In this document: piece by piece, positions 9,601-15,962 of the stretch | How the letters are laid out: every line of letters begins with the position of its first letter | Numbering within the stretch: position 1 is the first letter of the stretch | Assembly (NCBI GenBank): GCA_024280935.1 | Contig: JAJRPE010000584.1 | Coordinates: 1-32,087, forward strand | Origin: Candidatus Hydrogenedentota bacterium | GTDB lineage: Bacteria; Hydrogenedentota; Hydrogenedentia; Hydrogenedentales; JAEUWI01 | Reading direction: 5' to 3' | Length of the DNA stretch: 32,087 nucleotides | The notes under the pieces: model-generated | Told to the model about the DNA's origin: nothing | Databases searched by the model: none | The model's input: the letters and a program-made list of their open reading frames with translations, nothing else | Position numbers and translations under genes: made by a program

Positions 9601-10224
9601 CTGGCGCTTGAGGCTGCGCATCTGGCGCTGGACCTCGTTGATGATGTCGGCGAGGCGCAACAGGTTTTGTTCGGCATTGTCCAGCTTGCGTATAGCCACG
9701 CGCTTGCGGGCCTTGTATTTGATGATGCCTGCCGCCTCTTCAAAGAGAAAACGGCGATCATCCGGCTTGGAACTGAGCACCATGCTGATCTTGCCCTGCC
9801 CGATGAGGGAATAGGCGCTGGTGCCGATGCCCGTGTCCATGAAGAGTTCCTGGATATCCCGAAGGCGGCAGAGGGCCTTGTTAATGCAATATTCGCTTTC
9901 GCCCGAGCGGTAGATGCGGCGCGTTATCTGGACCTCGGCAAAGTCGAGGGGCAGTTTGGAATCGGCATTGTCGAAGGTGAGCGTGACTTCGGCCATGCCC
10001 ATGGGTGATCGCTGCTCACTGCCGTTGAAGATCACATCCTGCATGTGGGAGCCACGGAGGGCTTTGGCACTCTGTTCGCCCAGGCACCACCGCAGGCCAT
10101 CGAGGATATTGCTCTTGCCACAACCGTTGGGTCCCACGATGGCGGTCGTGCCGGGTTCCAGATCGATGTGGGTCTGGTCCGCGAAGGACTTGAATCCCAA
10201 CATTTCTACACGTTTGAAATACAT
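6640..10224 (-). CDS. smc: Chromosome segregation protein SMC
   Basis: Full-length SMC ATPase of 1194 residues. The N-terminal head starts MYFKRVEMLGFKSFAD and carries Walker A GPNGCGKSN at about 31-39. Long coiled coils flank a hinge around residues 500-680 (GIIGPVGDLISTDKEYSRAIEAALGG). The C-terminal head has the ABC signature LSGGEQ near 1098 and Walker B FCVLDEVDAPLDDAN near 1125. SMC dimers bind DNA and, with ScpA and ScpB, organise and separate chromosomes; neither scp gene is in this window. No clear ribosome site precedes the ATG at 10224, but the N-terminus fits the family exactly. The gene overlaps the downstream glycosyltransferase by 4 nt, an unusual partner. Confidence 0.98.
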   Translation of the reverse strand: MYFKRVEMLGFKSFADQTHIDLEPGTTAIVGPNGCGKSNILDGLRWCLGEQSAKALRGSHMQDVIFNGSEQRSPMGMAEVTLTFDNADSKLPLDFAEVQITRRIYRSGESEYCINKALCRLRDIQELFMDTGIGTSAYSLIGQGKISMVLSSKPDDRRFLFEEAAGIIKYKARKRVAIRKLDNAEQNLLRLADIINEVQRQMRSLKRQVNAAIRHRELSEALRELEVRNAWLQYNELSGQIDDLKERFAIAEKTYETASAETSTMEARQEELGLKRVELERMLMARRDGEYQVDSEMEKIESEIALIRKEIDFSKTQSAQAQKEKEDFLKRAESVKGVQGETGNKSTELTQEINGAETALKDKQEEYAAAEVAVTEADKKVEAVRTRTLETINSRNKTQTDLETASVSLKNIDDQLEGIFGRQKVQNTRHEDLSTQLQTAQKEEIDVQKQLTETVEQRQGNQEKHRKIAEDMKTANEEWQRLREKKSSDEARMRSLRELRDNYEGFATGVKAIMKARQHEMPEVDGIIGPVGDLISTDKEYSRAIEAALGGNINNIICEEADAAKSAVNFLKKHRAGRVTFLPLDTIRSSNRDDSGALRGSPGVIGQAINYVQSDVRIMPALEYLLYNTMIVETIDDAIRIARSERRFPRLVTLEGEIVTSSGAVTGGRTRHDNSGMLGRSAEIDELEASVQKATGRINTLVQHAQQMTTTLQELSARVKTLEESENGFRQRMNKAGVEIARLSTEVDTLTSSGSQLGEQRDHLLAQREALEKRRVDAQDRMSSMDGEDDKIQQEQAEAQEAAAKMRAALSACSDALGELRIKVASLTQQLEEAERNQLREAREYQEALGEAARRDDMMKDLAIKARDLEAGIADQLERAKALSETKEEAHDKVLEAQKEQNGLNVEANTLARSLKELRTESAKAQKEVHSLELDLSHREDRVAFFQERILSEYNLALASLEEKDVGHDEYDEKEREALIKQHRKDLQRLGTVNLMAIEEYESLEKRDEFLCTQEEDLRKAKETLLGVVERIDVTIRKLFMDTFNQVAECFKNYFRRLFNGGQARIYLLDEDDPLESGIEIEARPPGKKPQTISLLSGGEQAMTAIALLFSIFTAKPSPFCVLDEVDAPLDDANVGRFLELVDDFTANSQFIIITHNKQTMAQADAIFGVTQQELGVSQLVSVKFEDVEDEPAA

Positions 10225-10416
10225 TCAATAGCCATTCAAGTTACACGTTGGCGCAGCGCACGACGTGGGTAATTGCTCTATTCTACGGGAAAAGGTAATA
10301 AATTTCTGCCCCAAATGTGGCTACTAATATTTGTTGTTCATGCCAGGGCTTGGAATATTTATGCCGTCATTCGTACTACTATCCTGCGTTTTCTTGTTTT
10401 TTTTGAAAGAAAATTC

Positions 10417-10462
10417 TCACCACAGAGGCACGGAGGGTGGTTTCTCCGTGCCTCTGTGGTGA
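10417..10462. repeat. Perfect 19-bp inverted repeat (CACCACAGAGGCACGGAG type)
   Basis: TCACCACAGAGGCACGGAG and its exact inverse are separated by 8 nt. It lies 11 nt downstream of the ymdB stop on the minus strand and upstream of smc. Its position suits a transcription or mRNA 3'-end hairpin, but no U-run follows directly. The perfect match on both arms suggests a recently placed or selected repeat. Confidence 0.75.
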
Positions 10463-10472
10463 ATCGTATAAA

Positions 10473-11255
10473 TCACGTGTCCCGCAACAAGATGCGCTCA
10501 ATGCGCAGTGCCTTTCCGTTGGTGTCGTCGATTTCTATGAAGACGGCGGAAAACTGCGCCGGTCCCTTGGCGACCACAAACTTATTGGGCATGCCGGTCA
10601 CGAACTTCTTCACCACAATATCTTTGTCCGTGCCAATGACGGAATGGATCGGGCCGCACATGCCCACATCGGTGATATAGGCGGTGCCGCCCGGCAAGAT
10701 CCACTCGTCGGCGGTTTGGACGTGGGTGTGGGTGCCGACCACGGCGGAACAACGCCCTTCAAGGTGCCAGCCCATGGCTATTTTTTCCGAGGTGGCCTCC
10801 GCGTGTATATCCACCAGGATAGCCGATGTTTGTTCCCGCAAAACGGGCAATAATTCATCTGCTTTCAGGAAGGGACAATCAAAGGGTTCCATATAGACCC
10901 GGCCAATAAGATCAAGCAAACCGAGTTTCCGCCCATCGGGCAAGGGAATGATGGTGAAGCCGTGTCCGGGCAGCGTCGACGGATAGTTGGCGGGCCGCAC
11001 TAGCTCTGGAAAATCGGGCATGGCGGGAATGAGCACCTTTTTCCGCCACGTGTGGTTGCCCATGGTAAAGCCGTGGATCCCCAACTGTTTCAACTCTTTG
11101 ATGATTTCCGGGGTGGTGCCCAGTCCCCCGGCTGAATTTTCGGCGTTGGCAATAACCACATCGGGTTGCCACTGGTCGCGCACTGCCGGAAGGCGGTGCG
11201 CAACAGCCTTTCGCCCGGGTTGGCCGACGATGTCACCAATAAAGATAAGTTTCAT
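10473..11255 (-). CDS. ymdB: YmdB-like metallophosphoesterase (TIGR00282 family)
   Basis: Calcineurin-type phosphoesterase of 260 residues, the usual family length. Metal-binding motifs are all present: GDIVG near the start, NAENSAGG, GNHTW, VDIHAEATSEK and GTHTHVQTAD. In Bacillus subtilis YmdB hydrolyses cyclic nucleotides such as 2',3'-cAMP, affects biofilm and motility choice, and lies next to the RNase Y gene. The same neighbour (rny) is directly upstream here, supporting the identification. The genes are separated by about 340 bp containing inverted repeats, so they may not form a tight operon. The ribosome site is weak. Confidence 0.93.
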   Translation of the reverse strand: MKLIFIGDIVGQPGRKAVAHRLPAVRDQWQPDVVIANAENSAGGLGTTPEIIKELKQLGIHGFTMGNHTWRKKVLIPAMPDFPELVRPANYPSTLPGHGFTIIPLPDGRKLGLLDLIGRVYMEPFDCPFLKADELLPVLREQTSAILVDIHAEATSEKIAMGWHLEGRCSAVVGTHTHVQTADEWILPGGTAYITDVGMCGPIHSVIGTDKDIVVKKFVTGMPNKFVVAKGPAQFSAVFIEIDDTNGKALRIERILLRDT

Positions 11256-11595
11256 TGCAGACCATGCCCATACGTTGTTGTGTTGACGCGCCTGAGAGTG
11301 TATTCAACAATGGCGCGGTGAATTCTCGGATCTTTTGGGTGTACCCAGAGTCGGCAAGGAAGCGTTAAGGGTGCCACCCTCACACGAAGCCGGTTTCCGG
11401 CTGAGTTTGCGGGCGCGGGTTCATGGAAATGCTCTGTGTCATAGTTCGGCCTGGGAACACGTCCCGCTAATCTACGCAGTCTATGTTTTTTGTATCAAAT
11501 CTATTCTGGTGGCACATGCACCCGCAAGCTCCCCCGCTTTGCTCCTCCGCGTGAGGGTGGCACCCTCACGCAAATGGGCGGTTTGCCCACTGCGC
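11256..11595. other. Intergenic region between rny and ymdB
   Basis: The 340-bp gap has no credible gene. It contains the inverted-repeat block at 11368-11566, whose rny-proximal arm forms a 23-bp palindrome about 25 nt after the rny stop and may act as an mRNA 3'-end hairpin. A promoter for ymdB was not identified. Confidence 0.55.
11368..11566. repeat. 199-bp block bounded by 16-bp perfect inverted repeats
   Basis: AGGGTGCCACCCTCAC at the left is exactly inverted at the right (GTGAGGGTGGCACCCT). Each arm is itself palindromic; the right one extends to a 23-bp palindrome at 11549-11571. The block is as long as the MITE-like elements, but its ends and interior differ. Confidence 0.65.
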
Positions 11596-13158
11596 CTACT
11601 TGGCCATTTCCACCGCACGGGTTTCGCGCACGACCGTAACCCGGATTTGACCGGGGTAGGTCATTTCCGATTCGATGCGCTTGGCCACCTCGCGCGCCAT
11701 GGAAGCCGCTTCGGCATCGTTGACGCGATTGGGTTGGACCACGAGGCGGACTTCCCGGCCCGCTTGGATAGCGTAGGCCTTTTCCACGCCGTTGAACTCG
11801 TGGGCAATCTCCTCCAATTGCTCAAGGCGCTTGATGTAATTTTGCATCGTCTCACTGCGTGCGCCCGGTCGGGAGGCGGACATGGCGTCCGCCGCTTGCA
11901 CAATCACGGAAACGACCGAGTTCATGGGCATTTCGTTGTGGTGCGCGCCGATAGCATTGCAGATGATCTCGCTCTCCCCGTGCCGTTTGGCAATATCGTG
12001 GCCCAGGATGGCATGGGAGCCTTCCACTTCGTGGGTCAGGGCCTTGCCCATGTCATGGATAAAGCCGGCCCGACGGGCCTCTTGGATATTAACACCAAGT
12101 TCGGCAGCGATAATGCCGGACAGGTGGCAAACCTCAATGGAGTGCTGCAAGACGTTCTGGCCGTAGGAGGTACGGAAGCTCAAGCGGCCCATGAGGCGAA
12201 GAATTTCCGGGTGGAGGCCATGGACATCGGCTTCAAGACAGGCGGCATCGCCCCGCTCCTTGATGGTCTCGGTCATTTCCTCGTTTATTTTCTCCACCAT
12301 CTCCTCGATGCGCGCCGGGTGGATGCGGCCATCTTGAATCAGCCGTTCCAGGGTAATACGGGCCACTTGGCGGCGAATGGGGTCAAAACCGGAAAGAATA
12401 ACCGCCTCGGGTGTGTCGTCGATGATGACATTGATGCCGGTGGCGTTTTCCAAGGCCCGGATATTGCGGCCCTCGCGACCAATAATGCGACCCTTCATTT
12501 CATCGCTGGGAAGTTGCACGACAGAGACGGTGGTTTCGGCGACATGATCAGAGGCGCAACGACCAATGGCTTCCCCAATGATCCAACGGGCCTTTTTCTC
12601 GGCCTGCTCCTTCAGTTCGTCTTCCGTGCGCTTCAACTGAAGCGCGCAATCGCGTTTGACCTCGTTTTCGAGGTTTATGAAGAGATCGCGTCGCGCCTGG
12701 TCGGCGGTCAGGCCGGAAATCTGCTCCAATTTCTGGGTTTGCTCGTCGACCAAGGCAGCGACCTTCGCCATTTCCTTCTCGTGGCGCTTTTCACGCTGCA
12801 CCAGATCCCGCTCCTGCCCATTCAGGTCAGCGGTTGTCTTGTCCAGCGTGATGGCCCGTTTGTCCAGGATTTCTTCTTTGCTGATCATACGACGCTCAAT
12901 GGCACTGATCTCTTTGCGCTGTTCCCGGCCTTCCTGCTCAAGTTTGGCGCGAAGATCGATTTCCAACTCTTTGGCCAGGGTGCGGGCTTCTTTGGCCCGG
13001 GTGGCGGACTCGCGCTCCGCGTCGGTAAGAATTTGAGCCGCGTCACGACGGGCCGTACCCACGAGGCTTGTGCCCCGGGCTTGCGCGAGAACGACGCACA
13101 CAACGTAACCAGCGATAACGCCGACCACGCCGCCGCCGATAATACTTGGGATATCCAT
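11596..13158 (-). CDS. rny: Ribonuclease Y
   Basis: Membrane-anchored endoribonuclease that starts mRNA decay. The 520-residue length is standard. Domains in order: an N-terminal membrane helix (IIGGGVVGVIAGYVVCVVLA), a long charged coiled coil to about 200, a KH domain near 215-280 with GRIIGREGRNIRALE, and an HD domain with ARRAGFIHDMGKALTHEVEG at about 362-380 and a second conserved His pair in GAHHNE. The ATG at 13158 is preceded by GGAGG at 9 nt. A near-consensus sigma70 promoter lies about 260 nt upstream (13422-13450), implying a long leader. ymdB follows downstream, as in Firmicutes. Confidence 0.97.
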   Translation of the reverse strand: MDIPSIIGGGVVGVIAGYVVCVVLAQARGTSLVGTARRDAAQILTDAERESATRAKEARTLAKELEIDLRAKLEQEGREQRKEISAIERRMISKEEILDKRAITLDKTTADLNGQERDLVQREKRHEKEMAKVAALVDEQTQKLEQISGLTADQARRDLFINLENEVKRDCALQLKRTEDELKEQAEKKARWIIGEAIGRCASDHVAETTVSVVQLPSDEMKGRIIGREGRNIRALENATGINVIIDDTPEAVILSGFDPIRRQVARITLERLIQDGRIHPARIEEMVEKINEEMTETIKERGDAACLEADVHGLHPEILRLMGRLSFRTSYGQNVLQHSIEVCHLSGIIAAELGVNIQEARRAGFIHDMGKALTHEVEGSHAILGHDIAKRHGESEIICNAIGAHHNEMPMNSVVSVIVQAADAMSASRPGARSETMQNYIKRLEQLEEIAHEFNGVEKAYAIQAGREVRLVVQPNRVNDAEAASMAREVAKRIESEMTYPGQIRVTVVRETRAVEMAK

Positions 13159-13421
13159 TTATCTAAACCTCCGCCCTGTATAGGGTTATGTAACATTCAC
13201 ACCCAGCGGAAGGCATCGATAGACAGGGATAGAGGTAGATCAGATTGTCAGCCCAGTTACGTGAATTAAGCATTGAACTTGTATGACAAAATGCGGCATT
13301 AAGAACGCACCGTATAACAGATATCCAGACACCGTCCGCAGTGAGCGGGGCGACCGGTCATTGACCTAAATCCTTGTCTCTCAAGAGCCTACTGCCAGTT
13401 TAGCAATTTTGACTGGGTACC

Positions 13422-13450
13422 ATTATAGGGTGGCCCAATCACGAAGTCAA
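13422..13450 (-). promoter_or_regulatory. Near-consensus sigma70 promoter for rny
   Basis: On the minus strand: TTGACT, exactly 17 nt, TATAAT. This is the best sigma70 match in the window. Transcription would start near 13415 and give a leader of about 257 nt before the rny ATG. Confidence 0.8.
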
Positions 13451-13604
13451 CGAACAGCTTTGGGGAGCGAAGCTGCAATTTGACAGTAAATCCGTGTTTG
13501 CCGAAGTCAAATCGCGCAGAAAATATCAGCCGCAAAAGAACGTAAAGCAGCCGCTGGCCGCAAGCAAATAGTGTCTACCACGGAACAAGGGTTGTGCTCA
13601 CAGC

Positions 13605-13803
13605 AAAGGGGGTTGGGCTTTCCAGCCCGACATAAAAGGCACGTCGGACATGAGGCCCGCCACCGACACATGTAGCCGCTTTGGATTCGAGCGGAAAAAC
13701 AGGATGCACCGTCTTGGACAATCAATGTGTCCCCGCAAACACGACGTGCGTTTTCGACACCCACCGTGCGCGTTATGTCGGGCAGGAATGCCCAACCCCC
13801 TTT
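13605..13803. mobile_element. MITE-like element, copy 2 (199 bp, non-coding)
   Basis: Same element as 4853-5050 in inverted orientation, bounded by AAAGGGGGTTGGGC and GCCCAACCCCCTTT. The terminal repeats are about 30 bp and each contains a small internal palindrome (GGGC-TTCC-GCCC pattern). The interior aligns throughout with copy 1 with many substitutions and very few length changes, which indicates old, related insertions of one family. Confidence 0.7.
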
Positions 13804-14022
13804 GCCGTGGCACCCGTCGGTGGCTTTTGTTCGGGCAAGGCTACCCGGATGAGGTGCAGTCCCAGCCTCAACCCAATCCCAGCATCCTTCCCGGTTAAAA
13901 AATAATCTCCGGGTGCCACGGGTAGGCCCGAAGGGTTTACCCGTGAAAAAACCGAGGTCTCCTGGAAGTGGATAGCCCCCCCGTTGTCGGTCCATGCCGC
14001 ACTTGCCACCCCTCATTGAGTC

Positions 14023-15390
14023 CTACGCTTTAACCCCGTACTCCTTCATCTTGCGCCACAACGTGGAGCGGGAGATGCCGAGCAGTTTGGCGGCGCGGGT
14101 CTGGTTGCCTCCAAGAGCCTCCAGCGTATTTTGGATGTGCTCGGCTTCCAGATCCGCGAGAGAGAGGATACTGGTGCTGGCGTCGTGGGTGAGGCGAAGG
14201 CGGGGCGTGGTGCCAAATTGCACCTGTTCGGGGAGATCCGCCGCGACGATGGTCGGGCCGTCGGCCATGATGACGGCATGGGCCACGATAGTTTCCAGTT
14301 CGCGGACATTTCCGGGATATTCGTAGCTCATGAGCAGGCGCTGGGTATGCTCATCCATGTCTTGCACATCTTTGTTATATTGCTGATTGGCCCGCTTCAG
14401 GAAGATTCCGATAAGGCCGGGCAGGGCTTCCATGCGCTCGCGCAAGGGCGGAATCCGTATCTGGACCACATTCAATCGAAAATAGAGGTCTTCGCGAAAG
14501 GAATTGTCCGCCACGGCCTGGACCAGGTCGCGATTGGTTGCCGCGAGGATGCGGGCATTGATTTGCATCGAGGTGTTTGCACCAACCCGCCGGATTTCAC
14601 CGTTTTGCAGGACCCGCAGTAGTTTTGCCTGGGTGATGGGGGCCATATCACCAATTTCGTCGAGAAATATGGTGCCGCCGTCGGCTTCTTCGAAGAGGCC
14701 CGCTTTGTCCTCCGTGGCCCCCGTGAAGGCGCCCTTCACATGGCCGAAGAGCTCGCTTTCCAGCAGGGCCTCGGGCAGGGCGGCGCAGTTGACCGCAACA
14801 AAGGCTCGGTCGCGCCGTTCGCTCAACCGGTGTATCGTGTTGGCAAGCACCTCCTTGCCGGTGCCGCTTTCCCCCAGCAAGAGCACTGTGCCATCGGTGG
14901 GCGCCACTTTTTGAATGAGACGAACGACCCGCTGCATGGCCGGACTGGAGCCCACGAGATTTTCAAAGGCGCTTTGCTCGTGCTGCCCGGCGGTGGTGGT
15001 CACGGCACGGAGGTGGTGCGCTTTCGCGATGACCAGCGCCACATCGGAGGGCGGACTCGATTTCGGCAAATAGAAGAAGGCTCCCTGTCGGATGCCCTCC
15101 AGGGCCGCTTCAATCTGGCGAACATCGAAGAGGAGGATAAGCTGGGCCTGGGGTGCCTGCTGGCGTACAAAGGAGACCAGATCCATATTGCCATCCGTAT
15201 TGAGGTCGAGGTCTAAAATGATGGTATCAAAAGGCTTGCGACCCACACGACGGAGCACGCCCGCCATATCATGGCATCGCTCCAGCTCGTAGTCGTCCAC
15301 CGCCAGGAAATTGCACAAGACCGCGCCATAGTCGGTGTCTGGTGTCGCGACAAGTAGGTGGGGGTGTGGGGAGATGGATATGTTCTTCAT
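14023..15390 (-). CDS. Sigma54-dependent NtrC-family regulator with an atypical receiver domain
   Basis: Protein of 455 residues with three domains. Residues 10-125 form a receiver-like domain. Residues 145-375 form an AAA+ domain with Walker A GESGTGKE (about 170), the sigma54-contact loop GAFTGA (about 220) and Walker B GGTIFLDEIGD (about 240). The C-terminus has a Fis-type helix-turn-helix (NQTRAAKLLGISRSTLWRKMKEYG). The activator function looks intact. The receiver keeps a candidate phospho-acceptor (ILDLDLN) and the Lys of YLPKS, but the acidic pair that normally binds Mg2+ near the N-terminus is replaced in LLVATPDTDYG, and the usual Thr/Ser strand is altered (LLFDV). No histidine kinase is adjacent. 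It may control the nearby EPS operon, as PrsR-type regulators do in exosortase/EPS loci; that is inference. Confidence 0.93.
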   Translation of the reverse strand: MKNISISPHPHLLVATPDTDYGAVLCNFLAVDDYELERCHDMAGVLRRVGRKPFDTIILDLDLNTDGNMDLVSFVRQQAPQAQLILLFDVRQIEAALEGIRQGAFFYLPKSSPPSDVALVIAKAHHLRAVTTTAGQHEQSAFENLVGSSPAMQRVVRLIQKVAPTDGTVLLLGESGTGKEVLANTIHRLSERRDRAFVAVNCAALPEALLESELFGHVKGAFTGATEDKAGLFEEADGGTIFLDEIGDMAPITQAKLLRVLQNGEIRRVGANTSMQINARILAATNRDLVQAVADNSFREDLYFRLNVVQIRIPPLRERMEALPGLIGIFLKRANQQYNKDVQDMDEHTQRLLMSYEYPGNVRELETIVAHAVIMADGPTIVAADLPEQVQFGTTPRLRLTHDASTSILSLADLEAEHIQNTLEALGGNQTRAAKLLGISRSTLWRKMKEYGVKA

Positions 15391-15409
15391 TGCAACAGGC
15401 CCTCATATG

Positions 15410-15439
15410 TTTATAGGGCATTGTAGCATAATGAAGCAA
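15410..15439 (-). promoter_or_regulatory. Candidate sigma70 promoter for the NtrC-type gene
   Basis: On the minus strand: TTGCTT, 18-nt spacer, TATAAA. The -10 is good, the -35 weak. It lies about 20 nt upstream of the ATG at 15390. Confidence 0.35.
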
Positions 15440-15777
15440 GATGTTTTGCCCCCAGTGTGAGCGACAGGTTCCCTACAGTACCTTGAGGGACGTACCACCG
15501 CACGGGCACGGCACGGTAGGAAAATTTGCTCCATAGCCCGTGCTCAATGCTCCGGGAAGTGCGGCCCACCACAACGCGGGGGCATGTCCCGGTGGGGCAC
15601 GGTATCCGCTGGCGGTCTAACAAAACGGTCCTTTCCCAAAGCCCGCCGGGACGGGCACGCGCATCAAGGAGCGCATCCTCGACCACGGCATTCTGCTCGC
15701 CAGCACGCAACCGCCACCAAGCCGATGTCCTGGCACTTAACACGTAATGAATACCGTGTTGTGGCAAGCGCACGGAG

Positions 15778-15840
15778 ACAGGCGGGGGTGTCCCCAAAAT
15801 ACGGAGCGCGAACTTCCAAGGTTGGGGATGCCCCGCCTGT
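15778..15840. repeat. Long hairpin, ~19-bp arms
   Basis: ACAGGCGGGGGTGTCCCCAA pairs with TTGGGGATGCCCCGCCTGT across a 24-nt loop, with one mismatch and a 1-nt bulge. The arms are distinct from the MITE-like ends. Confidence 0.6.
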
Positions 15841-15847
15841 TCGTGAA

Positions 15848-15930
15848 CGAGGGGGTTGGCCCATAACTTTGCGCGGCTTCGATTGAGCGACACGCCCTTT
15901 ATGTCGGACAGGAATGACCTCCTGCCCAAC
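15848..15930. repeat. Possible decayed, internally deleted copy of the MITE-like element
   Basis: The left part has AGGGGGTTGG and the right part CCCTTTATGTCGGACAGGAATG, which resemble the ends of the elements at 4853-5050 and 13605-13803 (CTTTATGTCGGGC, GGCAGGAATGCCC). The middle is much shorter. The resemblance is partial. Confidence 0.35.
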
Positions 15931-15962
15931 GCGCCATTCGGCGCGATGCAGTCCCTTTTCGC

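Larger units (their letters stand above)
13159..14022. other. Intergenic region upstream of rny
   Basis: It contains the rny promoter and leader (13159-13450), MITE-like copy 2 (13605-13803), and an adjoining stretch with the palindromic core CCGTGGCACCC (13805-13815) mirrored at 13911-13921. A hairpin follows (GGGTAGGCCCGAAGGGTTTACCC). The 169-residue minus-strand ORF across this region runs through the repeat and is not taken as a gene. Confidence 0.6.
15391..15962. other. Intergenic region between two signalling genes
   Basis: A 172-residue minus-strand ORF spans most of this gap, but its product shows no domain and is rich in Arg, Pro and Trp, and it runs through inverted repeats, so I do not call it. 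The gap holds a hairpin at 15778-15840 and a possible decayed MITE end at 15848-15930. A short GCGCC/GGCGC hairpin at 15931-15944 lies about 20 nt after the HD-GYP gene stop. Confidence 0.55.

Noticed and set aside
7435-10008. 857-residue plus-strand ORF opposite smc
   Set aside because: It is an antisense shadow of the smc coding sequence; the smc product carries all family motifs.
11335-13269. 644-residue plus-strand ORF opposite rny
   Set aside because: It is an antisense shadow of rny and its flanks, without any domain pattern.
13507-14016. 169-residue minus-strand ORF upstream of rny
   Set aside because: It reads straight through MITE-like copy 2 and flanking palindromes; its composition is not protein-like outside the shared repeat peptide.
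15411-15929. 172-residue minus-strand ORF in the gap between the two regulatory genes
   Set aside because: It has no recognisable domain and an Arg/Pro/Trp-rich, GC-driven composition, and it runs across a hairpin and a possible decayed repeat.
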